From: Sporichthyaceae bacterium
GTDB lineage: Bacteria; Actinomycetota; Actinomycetes; JACCUZ01
Direction of reading: 5' to 3'
NCBI GenBank assembly: GCA_013698395.1
Contig: JACCUZ010000288.1
Coordinates: forward strand, 1 to 16,269
DNA: 16,269 nucleotides
The translations under genes were made by a program, and so were the position numbers. The stretch's first letter is position 1. Every line of letters starts with the position of its first letter. The notes beneath the pieces were generated by a model. That model was given only the letters and a program-made list of their open reading frames with translations. It had not been told where the DNA came from and did no database searches. Shown in pieces: positions 1 to 11,333 of this stretch.

Positions 1-5
1 GTGTG

Positions 6-33
6 CTCAAGTCGACCCTGTGCGTGCCGATCA
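6..33 (+). promoter_or_regulatory. Candidate FliA/WhiG (sigma28-family) promoter of the H-NOX operon
   Basis: The sequence shows CTCAAG at 6-11 and GCCGATCA at 26-33, with 16 bases between CTCA and GCCG. Sigma28-family promoters of actinobacteria have a CTCA- or TAAA-type -35 box, about 15-17 bases, then GCCGATAA; the -10 box here differs from that at one base. The expected start of transcription is near base 40, which leaves about 28 bases of leader including the ribosome binding site. The motif match is visible; use by a sigma28 factor is inferred. Confidence 0.5.
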
Positions 34-54
34 CCCTGTGAGATAGCGCAGAAC

Positions 55-61
55 AGGGGAG
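55..61 (+). promoter_or_regulatory. Ribosome binding site of the H-NOX gene
   Basis: AGGGGAG lies six bases before the ATG at 68. It is a strong Shine-Dalgarno match and fixes the start of the H-NOX gene. Confidence 0.7.
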
Positions 62-67
62 ACATCC

Positions 68-623
68 ATGTATGGGTTGGTCAACCAGGGGGTCCACGAC
101 CTCGCAGTCAAGCTGGGCGGCGAATCGCTGTGGCATGAGATCAAGTCGGCCGCAGGCGTGGACCACGAGACCTTCCTCGGCATGGACACCTACCCCGACG
201 ACGTGACCTACCGGCTGGTCGAAGGAGCCAGCGTCGTGCTGGGCATGTCCACCTCGGAGGTGCTGCAGGCGTTCGGGCGGCACTGGACTCTGTACACGGC
301 CCGAAAGGGATACGGCGCCATCTTCGACACCATGGGGCGCACTCTCCCGGAGTTCCTCGCGAACCTGGACGCAATGCACGCCCGGCTCAGCCTCAGCATG
401 CCGGAGCTCCGGCCGCCGTCCTTCGTCTGCGAGCAGCTGCCCGGTGACCGGATCCGCCTGGAGTACTGGTCGCACCGCCCGGGACTGGCCCCCATGGTGA
501 TCGGCCTGCTCACTGGCGTTGGCGAGCTCTTCTCAGTCGGGGTGGCCATCACCCACAGCGTCTGCAGTTCTAGCGGTGCCGACCACGACGAGTTCCTCAT
601 CGACTACGGTCCAGCCCTCACAG

Positions 624-631
<8 letters not shown>
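68..631 (+). CDS. Stand-alone H-NOX (haem NO/O2-binding) sensor protein
   Basis: This is a 187-residue single-domain H-NOX protein, the usual length for the family. It binds haem in the cytoplasm and reports nitric oxide to a partner enzyme. The N terminus MYGLVNQGVHDL is typical, H104 (in LDAMHAR) is the expected proximal haem ligand, and the haem-propionate motif YxSxR is present as Y133, S135 and R137. The position that carries the distal tyrosine in O2-binding members (five residues after the Arg) is a proline here (P142), which favours selective NO binding; that is inference. The gene overlaps the downstream HNOBA-GGDEF-EAL gene by eight bases, so the two are almost certainly co-translated and interact. 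A good ribosome binding site supports the start. Confidence 0.95.
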
Positions 632-4791
<4,160 letters not shown>

Positions 4792-4831
4792 GGCGGCGCT
4801 CCTCGGCGCGAGGACGGACAACGGCTTCCCC

Positions 4832-4837
4832 AGTCTA
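4832..4837 (-). promoter_or_regulatory. Possible -10 box of the lysC-asd promoter
   Basis: TAGACT on the minus strand lies about 40 bases before the lysC GTG and has the TAnnnT pattern of actinobacterial -10 elements. The same hexamer is found at the proposed ffs promoter. No convincing -35 box is seen 16-19 bases upstream, so this is a weak call. Confidence 0.3.
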
Positions 4838-4908
4838 GGAGCGACCGGGGGGATCACCGTCGCGCGTCCGGCACGCGGACCGGCATGTCGTACGTCAGGA
4901 TCAACGGC

Positions 4909-5832
4909 ATGGACCCGGGCCAGGGCATCACCGCAGCGGGTGTGCGCCGCAGCTTCGGCCCTGTCGAAGCGGTGCGGGACATCGACCTCAGCGCGCCACC
5001 CGGGCAGGTGACAGCTCTCGTCGGCCCCAACGGCTCGGGCAAGACGACGCTGTTCCTCGTGCTCGCCACCCTGCTCGTGCCCGATGCGGGCGTCGTCCGG
5101 GTGGCCGGCCACGACCCCCTGACCGAACCAGATCAGGTGCGCGCGAACTTGGGCTGGTCACCGGACGTCTTCGGGGTCTACGACAACCTCACCGTGCGCG
5201 AGTACATCGAGTTCTTCGCCACTGCGTACCGGTTGCCGGTCGGCGATCGGCGTTCCCGAGCCGACGAGCTGCTCGACCTGGTCCACCTCGACACGTTCCG
5301 CGAGTCCCCGGTGCACGTGCTCTCTCGCGGGCAGAAGCAGCGGCTGGGCCTGGCCCGCGCGCTGGTGCACCGACCACGCGTGCTGGTGCTCGACGAGCCG
5401 GCGAGCGGGCTGGACCCCCGCAGCCGCGTGGATCTGCGTGAGCTGCTCCGCGCGCAGGCTGCGGACGGCGTCGCCGTCCTGGTGTCGAGCCACGTCCTCG
5501 CCGACCTTGAGGAGGTGGCCGACCGCGTCGTGTTCATCGAAGGGGGCCGTACGGTCGCCGAGCATTCGCTCTCGGCGCTGCCGCAGACGAGCACTCGGCC
5601 CTGGCGCGTGCACGCCACGGACGACACCGCCCTGGTCCTTTCCCTCGACGCGATGGGCATGGCGCACAGCGCTCCGACACCGACCGGCGTTGAGGTGTCG
5701 CTCGGCTCCGACGAGGAGGTGGCTGACCTGATCGTGGCTCTGGTCCGGGCAGGTGTGAGGGTTGTGTCGGTGGCCCCGAGCGGCGGCGACCTCGAGGCGG
5801 CCTATCTCGAGCTGACCAAGGAACGTCGATGA
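4909..5832 (+). CDS. ABC transporter ATP-binding protein (ABC-2 exporter type)
   Basis: This 307-residue cytoplasmic ATPase would power the permease encoded immediately downstream, with which it overlaps by four bases (ATGA). Walker A is GPNGSGKTT at residues 39-47. The signature is LSRGQ at 138-142, with Arg in place of the usual second residue of the GG pair. Walker B is LVLDEP with D162/E163, and the H-loop histidine is H195. The Q-loop region reads GWSPDVFG and has no obvious glutamine. The ATG at 4909 is preferred because CAGGA lies eight bases upstream; the ATG at 4885 adds eight residues and has no clear ribosome binding site. A much longer open frame upstream is antisense to lysC and is not genuine. 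The substrate cannot be inferred. Confidence 0.9.
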   Translation: MDPGQGITAAGVRRSFGPVEAVRDIDLSAPPGQVTALVGPNGSGKTTLFLVLATLLVPDAGVVRVAGHDPLTEPDQVRANLGWSPDVFGVYDNLTVREYIEFFATAYRLPVGDRRSRADELLDLVHLDTFRESPVHVLSRGQKQRLGLARALVHRPRVLVLDEPASGLDPRSRVDLRELLRAQAADGVAVLVSSHVLADLEEVADRVVFIEGGRTVAEHSLSALPQTSTRPWRVHATDDTALVLSLDAMGMAHSAPTPTGVEVSLGSDEEVADLIVALVRAGVRVVSVAPSGGDLEAAYLELTKERR

Positions 5833-6929
5833 GTGGAACGGCGGCGGCCAGTCCGGCCGGTATCAGCGGGCTGACCCTCGACGGGCTGCGCACGGTGGCC
5901 CGGCAGGAGTTCCGGCTGCGCATCCGAGCCGGTCACTGGCGCTGGTTGCTCGGCCTGTGGTTCGGCGTGGTCGTCGGCTTCGCGGTGCTGCTGCGGCTCG
6001 GGCTTGCGGCGGTCACGCCGGCCGAGGACGACCGGCCGCTCGGCCCGCCGCTCTTCGGCGGCGTGATGCTGTTCGTCCTCGGCCTCGGCCTGCTCATCGT
6101 CCCGGCGTTGACCGCCCAGTCGGTGAACGGTGACCGCGAGCGGGGCACGCTGGCGACGCTGCAGGTCACCCGGTTGTCGGCGGCGGAGATCGGGCTTGGC
6201 AAGCTCGCGGCGGCCTGGGGGACGGCCCTGGCCTTCCTCGCCCTGACCCTGCCGGTCGTGCTGTGGGCCTTGATCGAAGGCGGTCTGCCGCTGGGCAACG
6301 TCGTGGTTACCTTGTCCGTCGTCGGGCTGCTGCTCGGCGTGGTGTGCGCGTTGTCACAGGCGCTGTCGGCGGTGTTCGCGCGCAGCATCACCTCAGCCCT
6401 GCTGTCGTACCTCACGGTGTTCGCGCTCACGGTCGGGACCCTCATCGCCTTCGGCCTGGCAACCGCCCTGACCAGCGAGGCCGCGACGGTGACGTACGAG
6501 CAGCCAGCCTTCGACCCGCAGACCGGCGAGGTGATCCCGGGCGGCGGCACGACGACCGAGACCTACCGGACCACTCGGCTGCGACCGGACCGGACCTGGC
6601 CCCTGCTGACTCCCAACCCGTTCGTGATCCTGGCCGACTCGGCTCCGCGGCTCGACCGGCACATCGACCCCCGGACCGGCCGCGAGGTGGCCCGGCCTCT
6701 GGACCCCCTGGGTGAGCTCGGCGACGCCGTTCGTGAGGCTCGACGCCCGCCTCGGGACAACGTCTCCTACGGCCTGGACTCGGGGACCACGGTCCGCGGG
6801 GGGACGGGTCCGCTGTGGCCCTACGGCTTGATCGTGGACCTGCTGCTGGCAGTCGGCGCGGCCTCCGTCACTGTCCGCCGGCTGCGGACCCCGATCCGCA
6901 AGCTCGCGCGCGGCGTGCGGATCGCCTAG
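5829..6929 (+). CDS. ABC-2 type permease subunit
   Basis: This 366-residue membrane protein is the partner of the upstream ATPase. About six hydrophobic segments are visible: WLLGLWFGVVVGFAVLL, GGVMLFVLGLGLLIVPAL, WGTALAFLALTLPVVLWAL, VVTLSVVGLLLGVVCALS, LLSYLTVFALTVGTLIAFGL and LIVDLLLAVGAASVTV. The fifth and sixth are separated by a long polar loop of roughly 130 residues, rich in Thr, Arg and Pro, probably outside the membrane bilayer. The segment QSVNGDRERGTLATLQVTRLSAAEI is typical of ABC-2 permeases. The pair could export a drug, lipid or peptide, but nothing in the sequence selects one. Its TAG stop shares the palindrome CTAG with the convergent DUF5063 gene. Confidence 0.88.
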   Translation: MSGTAAASPAGISGLTLDGLRTVARQEFRLRIRAGHWRWLLGLWFGVVVGFAVLLRLGLAAVTPAEDDRPLGPPLFGGVMLFVLGLGLLIVPALTAQSVNGDRERGTLATLQVTRLSAAEIGLGKLAAAWGTALAFLALTLPVVLWALIEGGLPLGNVVVTLSVVGLLLGVVCALSQALSAVFARSITSALLSYLTVFALTVGTLIAFGLATALTSEAATVTYEQPAFDPQTGEVIPGGGTTTETYRTTRLRPDRTWPLLTPNPFVILADSAPRLDRHIDPRTGREVARPLDPLGELGDAVREARRPPRDNVSYGLDSGTTVRGGTGPLWPYGLIVDLLLAVGAASVTVRRLRTPIRKLARGVRIA

Positions 6930-7534
6930 CCAGTGGTTGTGGCGGCGTCCGCGGCCGTCTCGGCGAGCAGGCGGTCCTCGACGCGCGTGTCCTCGTCGAT
7001 GGGCGCGTCGAGACGCACATGGGACACGACCGAGTGCAGCGCACGGAGCACGGACGACGCTGTCGATCCCCAGTTGGACAGGTAGGAGAACTGCCACCAC
7101 CACAGCGCCTCGATGGACCGGCCGGCCCGGTAGTGGGCCAGGCCGTGCAACAGATCGCTCATGACGTCGGCGATGTCGTCGGAGAGCCGGCTGGTGAACA
7201 GCTCGGGCTCGCTGGCGTACGGGTCGAACAGCGCCGCGTGCTCATCGATCGGCTCGAGCAGGTTGGCCAGAGAGGTCCGCAGGCCTTCGACGTCCGGGTC
7301 GTACCCGGTGTCGGGCTCGAAGCGCTCGTCGGGAACCACGTCGGAGATGGCACCGAGCCGGCCCCCGGCGAGCAGGAGCTGAGAAACCTGGAGCAGCAGC
7401 AGCGAGATCGCGAGGTCGGGATCCTCAGCAGCGGCGATCTCGCGGGTCGCCAGCACGAAGGTCTCGACCTGATCGGCGATCTCGACCGTGAAGTCAGAGA
7501 GGTCGTCGTCGGTAGCCGCCAGGATCCCGGTCAT
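6926..7534 (-). CDS. DUF5063 family conserved protein
   Basis: This 202-residue acidic soluble protein resembles the DUF5063 family, found in actinobacteria beside recR. Its function is unknown. The clearest conserved patch is near the C terminus, HYRAGRSIEALWWWQFSYL, followed by NWGSTASSVLRALHS. No membrane segment or signal peptide is seen. The gene follows recR by 36 bases in the same direction and is probably the last gene of the dnaX-ybaB-recR unit, which suggests but does not prove a link to recombination or replication. No strong ribosome binding site is seen close to the ATG; a GAGGAT lies about 20 bases upstream, so the start is moderately sure. Confidence 0.85.
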   Translation of the reverse strand: MTGILAATDDDLSDFTVEIADQVETFVLATREIAAAEDPDLAISLLLLQVSQLLLAGGRLGAISDVVPDERFEPDTGYDPDVEGLRTSLANLLEPIDEHAALFDPYASEPELFTSRLSDDIADVMSDLLHGLAHYRAGRSIEALWWWQFSYLSNWGSTASSVLRALHSVVSHVRLDAPIDEDTRVEDRLLAETAADAATTTG

Positions 7535-7570
7535 CGCGCAGTCACAGGGCCTATCCTCACAAGTCCGGGG

Positions 7571-8170
7571 TCAGACGTCCAACAGCCGGCGACCCTCAAA
7601 GGCGCGCCCGAGCGTCACCTCGTCGGCGTACTCCAGGTCGCCGCCCACGGGGAGCCCGCTCGCCAGGCGGGTGACCCTCAGGTCCATCGGCTTGACCAGC
7701 CGCGCCAGGTAGGTGGCGGTGGCCTCCCCCTCGAGGTTCGGGTCGGTGGCGAGGATGAGCTCGGTCACCTCCCCGTCGGCGAGGCGCGTCATCAGCTCGC
7801 GGACCCGGAGGTCGTCAGGACCAATGCCCTCGATGGGGCTGATCGCGCCGCCCAACACGTGGTAGCGCCCGCGGAACTCGCGGGTCTTCTCGATCGCGAC
7901 GACGTCCTTCGACTCCTCGACGACGCAGATGACCGAGCGGTCCCGACGAGGGTCACGGCAGATGCGGCATTCCTCGTCCTCAGCGACGTTGCCGCAGGTC
8001 TTGCAGAACCGCACCTTCTCCTTGACAACGGTGAGGACCTGCGCCAAGCGGTGTACGTCGCCCGGGTCGGCCGCGAGCAGGTGGAAGGCGATCCGCTGCG
8101 CGCTCTTTGGCCCGACACCGGGCAGCCGACCGAGCTCGTCGATGAGGTCCTGGACGACACCCTCGTACAC
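7571..8170 (-). CDS. recR: Recombination mediator protein RecR
   Basis: RecR works with RecO (and RecF) to load RecA on SSB-coated single-stranded DNA at gaps. The 199-residue length is standard. A helix-hairpin-helix segment ([20 protein letters not shown]) occupies residues about 12-32, and a C4 zinc finger uses C56, C59, C68 and C71. The Toprim domain follows (about 79-175) with [14 protein letters not shown] and [18 protein letters not shown]. The GTG start at 8170 is supported by GGAGGAG seven bases upstream. The gene lies 20 bases after ybaB in the same operon, the arrangement seen in most bacteria. Confidence 0.98.
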   Translation of the reverse strand: MYEGVVQDLIDELGRLPGVGPKSAQRIAFHLLAADPGDVHRLAQVLTVVKEKVRFCKTCGNVAEDEECRICRDPRRDRSVICVVEESKDVVAIEKTREFRGRYHVLGGAISPIEGIGPDDLRVRELMTRLADGEVTELILATDPNLEGEATATYLARLVKPMDLRVTRLASGLPVGGDLEYADEVTLGRAFEGRRLLDV

Positions 8171-8190
8171 CGTGGGCTCCTCCGCCGAGC

Positions 8191-8637
8191 CTAGAAACCC
8201 GGCAGGCCGAGGCCACCGGGACCGCCGCCACCGAGGCCCTCGGCGAGGGGCTCCATGGTCTGCTGCTGGAGCTCGCCCGCGGCCCGGCTGGCGTCCCGGA
8301 TCGCCGCGAGAACGAGGTCGGCGAGGCCCTCCGGGTCGTCGGGGTCGATCGCGCTGGGGTCGATCTGCAGTCCGGTGACCTCCCCGCCCCCGGTGACGGT
8401 GGCGCGCACCAGCCCGCCACCGGCGGTGCCCGTCACCTCAGTGCGGGCAAGCTCCTCCTGGGCCTCGAGCAGGCGTTGTTGCATCTGCTGCGCCTGCTGG
8501 AGCAAGGACGACAGGTCACCCCCTCCGAGGCCGCCAATGCCGGCGAGACCGGCTAGGTCGCCCGGGGCGCCTGGACCGTCACCGGGCTGCGGGACGGGCG
8601 GGACAGGCGGGTCTACGGGAGGGTTGCCACTGGTCAC
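8191..8637 (-). CDS. ybaB: YbaB/EbfC family nucleoid-associated protein
   Basis: YbaB/EbfC proteins are small DNA-binding dimers linked to nucleoid organisation, commonly encoded between dnaX and recR as here. The core ([21 protein letters not shown], then [21 protein letters not shown]) is clear from about residue 42 on. The predicted 148 residues are longer than the usual ~105-115 because of a Pro/Gly-rich N-terminal extension of about 40 residues and a Gly-rich tail ([15 protein letters not shown]). The GTG at 8637 has only a weak ribosome binding site, so a later start remains possible. Otherwise the extension could be a flexible linker. Confidence 0.92.
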   Translation of the reverse strand: MTSGNPPVDPPVPPVPQPGDGPGAPGDLAGLAGIGGLGGGDLSSLLQQAQQMQQRLLEAQEELARTEVTGTAGGGLVRATVTGGGEVTGLQIDPSAIDPDDPEGLADLVLAAIRDASRAAGELQQQTMEPLAEGLGGGGPGGLGLPGF

Positions 8638-8672
8638 GCTCGGGAGCCTACGTGCTGACCGACCGATCCAGC

Positions 8673-10586
8673 TCAGCTGGCGTCGTACTCGCCGATGACC
8701 TTGGCGCCCAGCTCGCGTTGCAGCAGGTCCTGGTGGCTCAACCCGGTCTCGTCTGCGTCAGCGTCGTCGACCGACGGAGCTTCGTCGAGGGAGACGTGGT
8801 CGACGGAGGTACTGCCGACGGACGGCTCGCTGAGGGGCGACATCTGGTCGGCGGCGGTCGGCGCTGCCGCTCTGGGCGAGGGGGGTACAGCGGTGCCGGG
8901 GCGGTGCGCAGGGATCTGTGGGGCACTTCGGGCGGGAGCCGGCGAGGTTGACGGGTCGACGATGGCTTCGACCTTCCAGTCGACCCCGAGCACCTTGATC
9001 AGCGCCTCGTGGACGATCTGGTCACCACCGCTGGCGACGAAGCTGTCCCGTGCACCCGCGTTGACCAGGGCCAAGGTAAGGCGCCCGGACTCCAGCGCGG
9101 CCACTTGAGCGTTGTGACTGAGCAGGGTCCAGGTGTGCCGACGCATCCCTTTCACCTCGTCGAGAAGGCTCGGCCACATCCGGCGGACGGTGACCAGGTC
9201 GACCCCCGAGCCGGGGTCGGTACCAACAGGTTGTGGTGGCTGCGAACCAGGTGCCCGGTCGGCGCTCAGGTCGGCGTCCGTTGGGGGCTCGGCGGCAGGC
9301 TTGGGCGGCGAAGACGTTTCCGCGGAAACGTCCTGCACGGCGGCCGAGCGCCTCGGCGGCACGGAACCGGGTGCGGAACCCGGTGCGGACTGGATCGGTG
9401 CCACCTCCGCTGGTGCGCCGGCGATGGCGAGCCGACGCTCCAGCCGGTCGAGCCGAGCCGCCAGCCCACGTTGGTCGTGGTCTGCGCCGGGAAGTAGCAC
9501 CCTGGCGCAGATCAGCTCGAGGTGCAGTCGCGGTGCAGTGGCCCCACGCATCTCGGTGAGCCCGGCGTTGACGATGTCCGCAGATCGCGACAGCTCGGTT
9601 GCACCGAAGTGGGCGGCCTGCTGCCGCATCCGCTCCAGCTCGTCACTGGGGTGCGCGCCCAGGATGCTGTCCGCGGCGTCGGGCACCGCGTCGATGATGA
9701 TCAGGTCGCGCAGGCGTTCGAGCAGGTCGTCAGCGAACCGCTTCGGGTCGTGGCCGGCCTCGACCACTTGATCGACGATCCTGAAGACTGCCGCCGCATC
9801 CCCGGCAGCGAAGGCGTCGACCGTGTCGTCGAGCAGGCTGGCGGGCGTGAAGCCCAGGAGGGCGGCCGCCGCCGCGTACGTCAGTCCGTCCGGACCTGCA
9901 CCGGCGAGCAGCTGGTCGAGCACGCTCAGCGAGTCACGCACCGAGCCGCGGCCCGCGCGCACGACCAGCGAGAGCACCGCTCTCTCGGCAGGTACCCCCT
10001 CGCGCTCGCAGACCGACGCGAGGTACTCCGTCAGCTCGCCGGGGGGGACCAGTCGGAAGGGGTAGTGGTGAACCCGTGACCGGATCGTGGCGATGACCTT
10101 CTCCGGCTCGGTCGTCGCGAACACGAACATGACGTGAGACGGCGGCTCCTCGACAACCTTCAGCAACGCGTTCGACGCACCCGGGCCGAGCATGTGGGCC
10201 TCATCGATGATGTAGACCTTGTAGCGCGCGGAAGCCGGGACGTAGAAGGCGCGTTCCCGCAGGTCGCGGGCGTCGTCGACCAGGCCATGAGTGGCCGCAT
10301 CGATCTCGATGACGTCCAGGCTGCCACTACCGCCCGGACCGAGGTCGGTGCACGACTGGCAGACGCCGCACGGCTCGGGCGTCGGCCCCTGCTCGCAGTT
10401 GACGCAGCGAGCCAAAATGCGCGCGCTGGTCGTCTTGCCGCACCCGCGGGGGCCGCTGAACAGGTAGGCGTGATGCGTGCGCTTGCCGACCAGGGCATTG
10501 CGCAACGGGGTCGTGACATGCTCCTGGCCGATCACCTCGGCGAAGGTGACCGGCCGGTAGCGCCGGTACAGAGCCTGGGTCACCAC
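8673..10586 (-). CDS. dnaX: DNA polymerase III subunit gamma/tau
   Basis: DnaX is the clamp-loader ATPase that loads the sliding clamp and, in tau form, ties polymerase cores together. The 637-residue protein shows Walker [10 protein letters not shown] (residues 45-53), zinc ligands C64, C73, C76 and C79, and Walker B IIDEAH with D128/E129. The clamp-loader motif that is SRC in many species reads SRV at 170-172. Residues to about 365 form the AAA+ and collar domains. A Pro/Ala/Ser-rich linker (about 390-450) follows, then a folded C-terminal region ([19 protein letters not shown]) and a second acidic linker. No slippery sequence for a gamma frameshift is obvious. The GTG start is followed at once by a second GTG. 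The linker coding DNA holds a perfect 20-bp palindrome (9313-9332). Confidence 0.97.
   Translation of the reverse strand: MVTQALYRRYRPVTFAEVIGQEHVTTPLRNALVGKRTHHAYLFSGPRGCGKTTSARILARCVNCEQGPTPEPCGVCQSCTDLGPGGSGSLDVIEIDAATHGLVDDARDLRERAFYVPASARYKVYIIDEAHMLGPGASNALLKVVEEPPSHVMFVFATTEPEKVIATIRSRVHHYPFRLVPPGELTEYLASVCEREGVPAERAVLSLVVRAGRGSVRDSLSVLDQLLAGAGPDGLTYAAAAALLGFTPASLLDDTVDAFAAGDAAAVFRIVDQVVEAGHDPKRFADDLLERLRDLIIIDAVPDAADSILGAHPSDELERMRQQAAHFGATELSRSADIVNAGLTEMRGATAPRLHLELICARVLLPGADHDQRGLAARLDRLERRLAIAGAPAEVAPIQSAPGSAPGSVPPRRSAAVQDVSAETSSPPKPAAEPPTDADLSADRAPGSQPPQPVGTDPGSGVDLVTVRRMWPSLLDEVKGMRRHTWTLLSHNAQVAALESGRLTLALVNAGARDSFVASGGDQIVHEALIKVLGVDWKVEAIVDPSTSPAPARSAPQIPAHRPGTAVPPSPRAAAPTAADQMSPLSEPSVGSTSVDHVSLDEAPSVDDADADETGLSHQDLLQRELGAKVIGEYDAS
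9313..9332. other. Perfect 20-bp palindrome inside dnaX
   Basis: GACGTTTCCGCGGAAACGTC is its own exact reverse complement. It lies in the part of dnaX that encodes the low-constraint linker (residues DVSAETS). The outer GTTTC/GAAAC arms match those of bacterial parS (consensus GTTTCACGTGAAAC), but the central four bases differ, so it is parS-like at best. It may be a protein-binding site or a chance palindrome. Confidence 0.4.
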
Positions 10587-10615
10587 TCGACCCTAGTGCG
10601 CCCTCCGGACACAGA

Positions 10616-10706
10616 AGGACCCCCCGCACACCCGCCAGAGCCTGCCTACCCTTGCTGCCTTCCGGCCCTGGGGGGGTTCAGCGGGGTGACGCCGCACGAG
10701 GGGTCG
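10616..10706 (-). ncRNA. ffs: Signal recognition particle RNA (4.5S, small bacterial type)
   Basis: On the minus strand the apical core CAGGGCCGGAAGGCAGCAAG (10651-10670) is the diagnostic SRP domain-IV loop that binds Ffh. The ends pair: GACCCC near the 5' side (10705-10700) with GGGGTC near the 3' side (10623-10618), and the intervening strands form a long hairpin. The RNA joins Ffh to target ribosomes making membrane and secreted proteins. A location just upstream of dnaX, with tRNA-Ser close by, is common in actinobacteria. The ends are estimated from the pairing and could shift by a few bases. Confidence 0.92.
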
Positions 10707-10713
10707 GCCACCG

Positions 10714-10719
10714 AGTCTA
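10714..10719 (-). promoter_or_regulatory. Probable -10 box of the SRP RNA promoter
   Basis: TAGACT on the minus strand ends seven bases before the estimated 5' end of the SRP RNA, the expected distance for a -10 element. The -35 region is not well matched. Confidence 0.45.
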
Positions 10720-10772
10720 GCGGCCACTGGCCGCCCGGCTCACAGCCCGTTCGCGGCCGGATGCCGGCCCGC

Positions 10773-10880
10773 TCTGACCGGGGGGACACAACCGGGACGC
10801 AGGGGGCAGGTGTGGCATTGGACTGCGTCTCACCAGCCGCTGGTGCACCGGATGTGTCCGGGGGTCAGCAGCGGCCGGCC
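10773..10880. repeat. Structured direct repeat, copy 1
   Basis: About 89% identical by eye to the copy at 11030-11136, 256-257 bases away. It contains an outer inverted repeat (GGACACAACCGG with CCGGATGTGTCC, one mismatch) and an inner perfect hairpin, CACCAG-CCG-CTGGTG. CTGACC before the left arm recurs inverted as GGTCAG after the right arm, so the element has imperfect terminal inverted repeats of about 20 bases. Confidence 0.8.
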
Positions 10881-10962
10881 GGGAGCGGTTTCCCGGCCGG
10901 CGGTGTGGCTCCCCCGCTGGCCCGGAGCGGTTTCCCGGCCGGCTCGGGGTGGCTTCCCCCTG
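10878..10962. repeat. 42-bp tandem repeat, two copies
   Basis: AGCGGTTTCCCGGCCGGC occurs at 10884 and again at 10926, exactly 42 bases apart, within longer similar units (GTGGCT then a C-run follows each). A degenerate third unit may follow at about 10974-10994. Each unit includes the palindromic CCGGCCGG. Confidence 0.7.
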
Positions 10963-11029
10963 TCGGCTCTGGGCTCCGGCCGGCTTCCCGCTGGATCGCA
11001 TCGGCTGCGGGGTCATCCCCACCCCCTGA

Positions 11030-11136
11030 TCTGAGCGGGGGACACAACTGGGAGGGAGGGGACCGGTGTGGCGCTGGACTGCGTCCCACCAGCCACTGGT
11101 GCACCGGATGTGTCCGGGGGTCAGGAGCGGCCGGCC
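11030..11136. repeat. Structured direct repeat, copy 2
   Basis: Second copy of the element at 10773-10880. Arm changes mostly keep pairing: the outer arm GGACACAACTGG can still pair with CCGGATGTGTCC through a G-U pair, the inner stem is CACCAG-CCA-CTGGTG (change only in the loop), and CCGGTG/CACCGG is a perfect 6-bp pair here but weaker in copy 1. The copy ends 29 bases before tRNA-Ser. Confidence 0.8.
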
Positions 11137-11165
11137 CAGCGACCTGCTCCGGTACCCTCTCCGGC

Positions 11166-11250
11166 GGAGGACTCGCCTAGTGGCCTAGGGCGCACGCTTG
11201 GAAAGCGTGTTGGGGGCAACCCCTCGCGGGTTCGAATCCCGCGTCCTCCG
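11166..11250 (+). tRNA. tRNA-Ser (anticodon GGA)
   Basis: The acceptor arms GGAGGAC (11166-11172) and GTCCTCC (11243-11249) pair, followed by discriminator G. The anticodon stem CACGC/GCGTG encloses TTGGAAA with anticodon GGA, reading UCC/UCU serine codons. The T arm is GCGGG-TTCGAAT-CCCGC, and the long variable arm (TTGGGGGCAACCCCTC) is characteristic of tRNA-Ser. CCA is not encoded. The 85-base length fits a class II tRNA. Confidence 0.97.
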
Positions 11251-11325
11251 CCCTCCAGCGTCCACCGCCCTCCAGCGTCCTCCGCCCTCCAGCGTCCACC
11301 ACCAATCCCGTGTCCTCCACCCTCC
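11241..11325 (+). repeat. 17-bp tandem copies of the tRNA-Ser 3' end plus a displaced 22-bp copy
   Basis: The unit GCGTCCTCCGCCCTCCA starts inside the tRNA acceptor at 11241 and recurs at 11258 (one change), 11275 (exact) and partly at 11292. Then 11304-11325 repeats tRNA positions 11235-11256 (AATCCCG through CCCTCC) with 20 of 22 bases identical. This is the kind of tRNA 3'-end duplication left by site-specific integration or by strand slippage. No integrase is present in the window. Confidence 0.75.
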
Positions 11326-11333
11326 CGCGAGCG

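Larger units (their letters stand above)
10707..11165. other. Gene-poor interval between ffs and tRNA-Ser, filled with repeats
   Basis: No supported protein gene is seen in these 459 bases; the open frames crossing it have repetitive translations and no recognisable domain. The interval holds the probable ffs promoter, two ~107-bp direct repeats, a 42-bp tandem repeat between them, and immediately before the tRNA a TACCCT (11153-11158) that could be a -10 box. Confidence 0.7.

Noticed and set aside
519..623. Upstream in-frame extension of the GGDEF-EAL gene
   Set aside because: It lies within the H-NOX gene in another frame, is Ser/Thr-rich without similarity to any domain, and the ATG at 624 gives the usual overlap and an intact HNOBA start.
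4792..5112. N-terminal extension of aspartate kinase
   Set aside because: The GTG at 4791 has a good ribosome binding site and the family N terminus; the extension is antisense to the ABC gene.
9340..9400. Short 12-bp GGAACCCGGTGC-like repeat in dnaX
   Set aside because: It is explained by coding for a Gly-Ser-Ala-Pro-rich linker.
10773..11325. CRISPR array
   Set aside because: Repeats are few, differ in length, and lack regular unique spacers; no cas genes are present.
11166..11333. Present-day integrated genomic island at tRNA-Ser
   Set aside because: The tRNA-end copies are only tens of bases apart and no integrase or cargo lies between them, so at most this is a remnant.
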